A DNA stretch of 64,000 nt from Brachypodium distachyon (lineage: Eukaryota; Streptophyta; Magnoliopsida; Poales; Poaceae): NCBI RefSeq assembly GCF_000005505.3, contig NC_016133.3, positions 20,522,001 through 20,586,000 of the forward strand, in the 5' to 3' direction. Below are positions 56,811 through 64,000 of the stretch, piece after piece (position 1 is the first letter of the stretch; each line of letters starts with the position of its first letter). The position numbers and the translations under genes were made by a program. The notes under the pieces are model-generated. The model did no database searches and was not told the origin of the DNA. It saw only the letters and a program-made list of their open reading frames with translations.

Positions 56811-59800
56811 ATGACCGGAAAAATACAATTCGATGAGCTTGCGCTCAACGGTCACAACTATCCTACATGTATAGTGGGCATAAATGGTCTACATTGCATC
56901 CCATGAGATTGTGAGTATACTCCAACCTCTTCAAGAGGTGATGCCCAACTAACAAAAATGCAAAAATATGTTGCTTTGTATCATACTCATCCAGATCTCA
57001 AGTCTGAATACTTACCGATAGAAATATCCACATGCTTCAGATCGTGGGAAAGGCATTGCAAAGTCTATGTTAAAACTAGCGTTTGTCCAAAGTGTGTATG
57101 CTACACGCATATCACCAAAACAAATGCCATACCCAACAACATTTGGTCAATCTGTATCAACAATCCTGGGACAACCGACCTGCCCAAGGTCATAGATTTG
57201 AAGCTCACTTCAATATCCACATTGACAACATCAAGGAAACTAATTGTCCACAAGATGTTCTCCTAGAACAAAGCAACAATGAGGCATTCCAGCGGTCAAT
57301 CCTATGGGCATGGAGAATATGACAATCGAGTTTAACTCGAATAACATGTTTGGTGACTATAAATAGTCCCATCACTCCGTAGATATTATATCTAAGTCCA
57401 TTTGACAGTTGTAAGAACACATACACATATGTCGTTGTTGTTGTCATTCTATATTGTATATCACAATATAGTGTATCAACACTTTGATACAAATAAATTC
57501 TGCATTTCCATATATAGATTTCTACGGGAGTCAATCTGATGAAAGAGGAATTGTGCCTGGTGGACACTAGCGCCACAAACTCTACACATAGGGAAATAAA
57601 ATAAATAATTCTCAAACTCTTACTACGAAGAATGAAGAGATCTATACAATCGCTATACGCGATACAATAATTTTTGGCTCCCGACGTGCCATAATTACAC
57701 TTCCTATGGGTACATAAGTGACTATCCAGGATACTTTATAGTGTCCAGATTCAACTCGTATCCTATTAAGCTGTAGAGATATCCGTAAAAATGGTTTTCA
57801 TATAGAAAACCACAATGACAACAAAGAGGAATATATTCTCTTTAGCAAGACAACGGATATGGCAAATAAATATTTCAAGAAATTCGTTCTTGCACATCTG
57901 TATTGTAATATACATACACCACACCCGTAGCAAATGTTGCGTATAAGGTAATTTTTCAGAATGTCACTACATACCAAATGTGGCATAGTCGTCATTGTCA
58001 CCCTGAATTAGGGATGATGTGGAAAATTACTAGCAATTCCAATTTCATTGGTCATGGTTTAAATACTGCTAAATTTTCTCAATATTCAGATTCCATATGC
58101 ACTATTTGTGATACATGAAAGCTAACTTTGGGACCTTCATATCTCAAAGAACTAGCAAAGCCACTCAAATTCCTTGAACACATTCAAAATGATAATTGTG
58201 GTTGCATACAACCATGGTTTGGACTTTCCTTGTATTTTATGGTTCAATAAGTTCATCTACACGATGTCTCGCGTGTGTCTTTTGTCCACACAAAACCATG
58301 TATATACTAAATAATGAGCCAATGTAGTAAACTACAAGCTCATAATGCTGAATATCGAATTAAATCAATTCGAATTGACATTGTTGCAAAATTCTCCTCA
58401 CATGCTTTCAATGATTATTGCATGGTTGGGGAGTTGAAGCTCAACACTATGTCCCATATGTCCAAACTCAGAAAGTTTTGATTTGAATATCTGATCAAAG
58501 GATATAGCTCATTACACATGATTTTTACTAATGAATTGCAACTTACCAACCTCATGTTGGATCACACAGTTCTAGACGCTGTTGACTTAATTCATAAGTG
58601 AACAACTGCATATCGTAATAATTCCCCTATCCTATTTATACGTGGACATCTACCAAAGACTTCGCATCTGCGATTATTCGGTTAAATACCAATATCACCA
58701 TCCCAACGTACATCAATGGCCCTTCACAGATTTGGGATCTATGTGAGGAATAACTGTATTTTCCGTCACTTACAAATACCTGAAGTCCCTGTCAGGGGGA
58801 GTTATTTATGGCCAGTACACTGTCTATATCACCAAGGAGAATTTCCAGGCATTAGGGGGAGATTTCAAGTACCAGAAAAAATGCCAGGAAATCAATATGA
58901 ATGTCCAACACATTTTTTCCTCAAATCCACGTACTTAAGGATCTGAACCTCTAGTTCAGAAAATCATTCATTTGCAACACATTGCAAATAATCTGCCATG
59001 CAACTAATGTGCCTGAAAGAGTGGAGGTACCAATAAAAAACCACTCAACTCCCCATTCAATACATGAGGGGGAGAAGTATGGCCAGACCACATGATTCAG
59101 CTCCTCGCAAGCAACGAACAAAACTTCTGAGTATACTCTAAAAAATCAGTAAATGCAATTCAACTTCACGTTGATAAATACCAAATGGGTAGTATACGCC
59201 CAGTGGAAGGGAAACCTACACAAACCCAGCTCAATAGTGCACACAATGACTGGGACATCGGAATACCTAGACTTGACTGCATTGGGAAACTGCGAATAGT
59301 CATCATGGGTACATAATCATCTATACGATGATATCACGTGTGTCAGATCTACACACTGAACCATGCACAAATATCTATATTTTGGAGAATCATCAAAAAA
59401 ACTACAAAATTGTCGACATACATTTCTGCACTATAATTGCAAACAACCTCTCGAATGATCCTGGTCCAAAGACCATGGCCATGGCATAGTGTGTAAACAC
59501 TCAGACTGGATTCAACCGAATGATGCAATACAAGTAGAATCAGCTTCGCTCAATGAAAGGAAGGTATCGGCGAAAGTAATACCTACACCAAATTTCTTCC
59601 GAAACTGGAATGAAAATAATGGGGTGGTGATACTCACAGCAAGGCTTGTAGCACAAGGGTTCACGCGGATACCCGAAACCAATTCTCCATATATGCGTGG
59701 AATCATTTTCCGATAACATATGTCAATGGCAGTTCTAAATCGTCTATTTATGCAGTTGATAGACGTAGTGACAAAATATCTTTATGAGTCACTTGATTTG

Positions 59801-60605
59801 GACATATAGGTTCCTCAAGGAATCCCAATTTCTGAATACACACGAAATACGCAACATGAATAGTGTAAAACCTTAATAAGTCACTACATAGCTTATCAAC
59901 ATAGTCCGGCAAATTAGTACAGCTGACTAAATGAGTTTTTTCCCCTAAAGGATTACTCAAACAATAATGATTGTCCAAGTGTATACATCAAGAAAGTTGA
60001 TGAAACACATAATCACCTAAAGACGGAATTTGAGAGGAAGGATCCGGATACATCAAATTTACATGGGTCTACAACTCAAACTCCTTCTCTCAAGTATAAT
60101 GGTACACCGAGCTACCTATATCCAGAAAATATTGAAAACTTTTAACATGGACAAATTTTATTCATCGAATCTCTCATGGTTGTTCAATTTCTAGACGTAG
60201 AGAAAGATCCATTTAAACCATGAGAAAATGGACAAGAGATATCATAACTCCAATATCATCGGATAAACTAACTCTAACTACTTATTAGATCCCACAAAGT
60301 TAGATCAAAATATGCTTTGTGTTCCTACATGGTGTGATAGCCATCCTAAGAAAGTTTTCAAAACTTCACTCTAGTGGCTACATCCACCAATCATTCTGGA
60401 ATTACCACGGACATCATGCATATGTGTGCATGTCTTCACAGAATGATAAACCACATACAAAATTATGTGGTATTGGTTCCATTGAATCACTAACCATTAT
60501 CTACAAAGATAATGCTGCTTGTGTTGCATGGATGCAAGCAGGTTATATAAAGAGTAATATCACTATTCATATTGCCCTTAGATTGTTTTATCCTCACGAA
60601 CCTTA
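56811..60605 (+). pseudogene. Decayed Copia gag-pol
   Basis: Recognisable pieces in order. Gag start MTGKIQFDELALNGHNYPT (56811) and HTHPDLKSEYLPIE (about 56985). Protease-like ELCLVDTSATNS (about 57550). GAG-pre-integrase MWHSRHCHPELGMMWKI (about 57980). Integrase CGCIQPW (about 58200). RT pieces ARLVAQGFTRIPETN (about 59640), LIDVVTKYLYESLDLDI (about 59755) and DNDCPSVYIKKVDETHNHLK (about 59965). RNase H GIGSIESLTIIYKDNAACVA (about 60470), ending PHEP at 60600. Stops and frameshifts lie between almost all of them, so this is a much older copy than the Gypsy element inside it. Confidence 0.88.
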
Positions 60606-61076
60606 GGGGGAGTATCTTCCTGAGTTATAACCTATTCAAACATTATATTACACTCTTTTTTCCTTTATGAGTTTACTTTACGGTTCTCATCAAGGTTTTT
60701 AATGAGGTAATATCAACACAACACCATATGTCATACATCCTATTTTCCCCATTGGGGTTTTTAAAGGAAGTATACAAGCCATATTGATGTCATATTTCTT
60801 AATTTTCCCCACCGGGTTTTTTGAAGGAAATATACAAGACATAAATATTGTTCTCTAAACTCATGTGGTTTTTCCCTTATTTAAGGTTTTTCTCATATGG
60901 GTTATCATGGAGATAATAATCATTATATGTTGTAACATTTTCTTCTTATTTTTCTACTAGGTTTTAAAGGAGTTTTAGCAACATATCATACACCATTATC
61001 CTCATATTTTTCCCCAGGGTTTTTGGAGGAATCTTTATTCAAGATGATCGCGAGGACAGGCATAGATTAGGGGGAG
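60606..61076 (+). other. Copia 3' untranslated region and polypurine tract
   Basis: TTTTCCCC.....GGTTTTT...GGA motifs recur four to five times, a usual feature of Copia 3' regions. TTAGGGGGAG at 61067-61076 is the polypurine tract. Confidence 0.7.
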
Positions 61077-61305
61077 TGTTAGAATTATATTTAGCACATG
61101 TTAAACATGTAGGAATCCATGCTTAAGGGACACGTCCCTTCCCTCTCTCTCTAATATGTATCTGCCATCCTTTGGTGACATCTCTTCCAATAGACATCTT
61201 TTGATGGCACTCCTTGTAATACTTTATATGACATGATCATCAATAAAGAACACACACTTGAATCATTTGCTTTATCTCAATCTCCTTTGCTCTCTATTCT
61301 CAACA
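61077..61305 (+). repeat. Copia 3' LTR
   Basis: 229 bases, TGTTAG...CAACA, followed by the target duplication AAAG (61306-61309). Confidence 0.9.
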
Positions 61306-61309
61306 AAAG

Positions 61310-61784
61310 AAAAACAGACTTGATCTGTCCATGTGCTAGCTCATTGTCAATACATTTATATGAGGAAACTGCTGTACGTATGACGTTTTACCTACGACGA
61401 TTCAGTTTGATGACATATTCGTTCCTTCCTGCGTCTCAGCCAAGCCCAAGTCCAAGGGACTTTAAAAAAAAGTCCAAGCAAGTACACCTGCGGGCTGCGG
61501 CAATGTTTCACTCGTCCAAGAATTTTAGAAAATCTTTCATGCATCCACTTCTATCCTTCAACACATACCTTCTACCTGATATTATGGTTGTCAGAAATTT
61601 TATGGGTCCTTGAAAAACCCTGTGGCAACATATCACAAGTCGGTTGGATTGGAACGGACACGAGTCCTGCTTGCTCCCGTTCTTTCACTGCGCCACGTAG
61701 GTCGTCATACCGTTATTCGTTGTACGTATGAGGATTATTATAGGAAGTTTCTATCCTGATGGTAACATGATTAAAATAAATATA
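61310..61784. other. Intergenic, nothing recognised
   Basis: The frame at 61233-61613 overlaps the LTR and has no domain. Confidence 0.4.
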
Positions 61785-61897
61785 CTCCCTCCGGCCGAAA
61801 TTACTTGTCGAAATATTGCATGTATCTAGACGTGTTTTACACATATATACATCCGTATTTTGACAAGTTTGAGACAAGTAATACCGGTCGGAGGGAG
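61785..61897. mobile_element. Stowaway MITE
   Basis: TA-flanked. It begins CTCCCTCCGGCCGAAATTAC and ends TACCGGTCGGAGGGAG. TATCTAGACGTG and ACTTGTCGAA/GACAAGTTT arms are typical of grass Stowaway families. A second, degraded MITE follows at about 61951-62015 (CTCCTTCCGATCCATAATAA). Confidence 0.85.
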
Positions 61898-62015
61898 TAC
61901 ATCAATCAATTCTACACAATATAATATTACAAACATCACTACAAACAACTCCTTCCGATCCATAATAAGTGTGGGGGATTTACAACTTTGTACTAAATGC
62001 CCGACACTTATATCT

Positions 62016-62810
62016 ATAATTATTATAATATGGCTGTTTATTACTCCAGTTGTTGATTTTGCCCAAGGAATATATATTATGCTTGCAGAGTTGCTCTAGT
62101 AAATTTTCTGAGCAATGCATTGATCTGTACTAGATACACTCTTTCTGAGAACAATAACATAAATAATGGTCGACAGTGACAATACTACAATGTTCAGAAA
62201 ATTACCATGATAATACAAAAAATAAAGTTGTTGAACAACAATGCAACCAACAGTGAACAAATGTTCTATCACAAAACACGAATGATTATTATGGGGAATA
62301 TTGTAGCATCGTGATGAGAATAGTTCTAGGAACACTATTTTAACCACCAGGAACAATTTGTGCGATTATTATGGAAGCAGAAAATTACCAGCTTGAACAT
62401 TTTATTGGGCGACGAGAACAATTTGTAACAAATAATAACAGTTTTAGAGATTACTTCAAACAATAAAAAGCAATGATTGTCTTCTTGTGAAGTGTTTTTT
62501 TTATACCAAATAGACAAAATTTATAAGGAGCGGTGAATTATAAAGCACACACCCAGATATTATTCCGGATGTCAATGGTTAACACCGAGCTCACATAATA
62601 TGTGCATGTCGCAGGTTTGGCCCCATAGATCCAGGGCACCCTCGAACTCACAGGGTGGGCATCGGGGCATGTATGTAAAATATTGCTCCATTGATATCCT
62701 GAATTCACCAATTTGGAATTACGCCAATGATTTGAAAAGCCAATTCCACCAAATAGTTAGCTTATATGTGTAACGTGCAAACGAGATGGATGAAAAAGAA
62801 AAATAGAATC
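62016..62810. other. AT-rich intergenic DNA
   Basis: No gene or repeat recognised. Confidence 0.45.
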
Positions 62811-62882
62811 GCGCCAGGTAGGGGTCGAACCTACGACCTTCCGCTTAGGAAACGGACGCTCTATCCACTGAGCTACAGGCGC
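62811..62882 (-). tRNA. tRNA-Arg (anticodon CCU)
   Basis: The 72-base minus-strand sequence folds as a cloverleaf. The acceptor stem is GCGCCTG/CTGGCGC with one T-T mismatch. The D arm is GCTC...GAGC, the anticodon arm TCCGT-TTCCTAA-GCGGA (anticodon CCT at loop positions 3-5) and the T arm GTAGG-TTCGACC-CCTAC. Internal promoter boxes are present: TAGCTCAGTGG (A box) and GGTTCGACCCC (B box). On the minus strand the transcript would meet TTTTT about ten bases after the end, a Pol III terminator. There is no intron. It reads AGG codons and looks functional. Confidence 0.95.
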
Positions 62883-63161
62883 TGCTTGCATGTGCTTGTG
62901 CTGTAAAACCTATATATATGCTAATTTGTTCTTTATTTCATTTTTCCGACCAGTTGACAGCCACCGTCTCTGGCTTTATAACGTCCTAGATGCTTAAACA
63001 AACATTTGAGGTGAGAGAGACTAGCTAACACCAGTGCTAAATGTTGCTGTCAAAAATAAAACACCGGTGCTAAATGATACAGAACGTAGATGCTAAAGAA
63101 GACCAAAATGCTTAGCGCCGGTGCTAAGCTAAGTAAACTAATTTAGTTAGTCTAATTATTA

Positions 63162-63243
63162 CTTCCTTCGATTCATAATAAGTGTAGATTATTTAGTACA
63201 ACTCTGTACTAAATTGGTGACACATATTATGAATCAGAGGGAG
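63162..63243. mobile_element. Short Stowaway MITE
   Basis: TA-flanked. CTTCCTTCGATTCATAATAA at the left is inverted to TATTATGAATCAGAGGGAG at the right. Confidence 0.85.
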
Positions 63244-63824
63244 TACCAATTTTTAATGGAAATAATAAAACTTAAATTTCTTGTTGCTAAGGGATTTCTT
63301 TTTGAAAATAAAAACTTTATTGCATTAGCGTTTGCACCATCTAAATATATGCACACAACCAATTATTAGTACTCCCTCCGATCGGCACAAATTTAGTACA
63401 ACTAAATCCATGCCAATTAATATGGAACGGTGCGAAGAGAAGCAGCAAGCTTTATCTAAGACCAAAATAATTCATAGCCTACATCTAGACCTCGAGCATA
63501 ACTCTCTGCTACACAAGTAATACATATCTATTTATCGATCATTGTGTAGAATATACTGCTTATAAATTCTTAACGTAGTAGCTCACATGGTATTTCTTAA
63601 TCACATTTGGCATATACATCTAACTAAGTTTTATGTTATCTTATCACGTTTAACCAAAAACTTTTTTTCTAGAATATACCTCGGCGGGTATATCATGCAT
63701 TAAAAAAGAGAACCGTGACGAGGTAAAAGCCGAAGATGCACGTTACATCCACAACTAATTGATACACATCTAATCAGACTTAATGAACAATGTACTGGTG
63801 ACATTAATTAACTCCTAACATATA

Positions 63825-63920
63825 CTCTCTCCGTCCCATATCAAGTGACTTTCTATATGTATCTAGACGTTTTTTAGATATAGATACATTCATATTTGGG
63901 CAAATTGGAGTCAGAGGGAG
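63825..63920. mobile_element. Stowaway MITE, one flank mutated
   Basis: CTCTCTCCGTCCCATATCAA at the left and GGAGTCAGAGGGAG at the right. TA precedes it, and TT follows where TA is expected. Confidence 0.8.
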
Positions 63921-64000
63921 TTTGTACTTCCTCAATTCCGGTTTGTAAGATCAGCACGAGCACATAATCTCAACAATAGTTGTAAATTTGAAGAGTTTCT

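Larger units (their letters stand above)
41781..61305 (+). mobile_element. Copia retrotransposon, interrupted by a Gypsy element
   Basis: LTRs lie at 41781-41998 and 61077-61305. Both begin TGTTAGAATTATATTTAGCA and end TATTCTCAACA, and AAAG flanks both outer ends. The polypurine tract TTAGGGGGAG lies immediately before the 3' LTR. The coding strand is plus. Gag-pol homology runs from 56811 to about 60605 but is full of stops and frameshifts. The leader (41999-43683 and 56651-56810) is unusually long and was the site of the Gypsy insertion. Without the insert the element would be about 6.6 kb. Confidence 0.92.
62883..64000. other. Intergenic DNA with several MITEs
   Basis: No gene. Bases 63010-63125 hold three copies of a CCGGTGCTAA(ATG) motif. 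A partial Stowaway end (CTCCCTCCGATCGGCACAAA) lies at about 63372. Two complete MITEs are listed separately. Confidence 0.5.

Noticed and set aside
1..64000. CRISPR arrays, prophage, rRNA genes or bacterial operons
   Set aside because: None is visible. The tandem repeats present are eukaryotic minisatellites and retroelement repeats.

Overview
The window looks like nuclear DNA of a grass, probably a Pooideae member (wheat/barley/Brachypodium relatives). It has intron-rich genes separated by long repeat tracts, many TA-flanked Stowaway-type MITEs (CTCCCTCCG...CGGAGGGAG), LTR retrotransposons, LINE 3' ends, plastid-DNA fragments and a nuclear-type tRNA-Arg(CCU). The species is not determined.

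Three genes can be followed exon by exon with the reading frame kept across every junction. (1) A compact Ulp1/SENP-type cysteine protease gene on the minus strand (16102-18022, 8 exons, about 324 aa) with an intact His-Asp-Gln-Cys tetrad. (2) A large conserved plant protein of the group often labelled 'stress response protein NST1-like' (20554-28111, 8 exons, about 1193 aa). (3) A complete CMT3-type chromomethylase (33937-41125, 20 exons, about 894 aa) with BAH, chromodomain and C5-methyltransferase motifs.

The left part (1-16000) is mostly decayed material: a long-TIR MITE, two plastid fragments (ycf2 and ndhK), an FPF1-like gene with a 1-base frameshift, a Copia gag piece, a MATH-BTB gene broken in two with retroelements between the halves, and a 5'-truncated LINE. 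The intergenic stretch 28.1-33.9 kb holds MITE-like elements.

The right part (41781-61305) is one nested insertion. An old Copia element with 218/229-bp LTRs and an AAAG target duplication received a 13-kb Gypsy element (43684-56646, LTRs about 870 bp, AATC duplication) in its leader. The Gypsy element carries gag-pro-RT-RNaseH-integrase on the plus strand and a long accessory gene on the opposite strand, as known for Tat-lineage grass elements. Both elements are dead. Most in-frame stops of the Gypsy element are TAG, often where relatives appear to have Gln, which suggests CAG to TAG change at CHG sites. That is the context methylated by the CMT3-type enzyme encoded next door.

The end (61.3-64 kb) has Stowaway MITEs and the tRNA gene. 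No CRISPR array, operon or bacterial feature is present.
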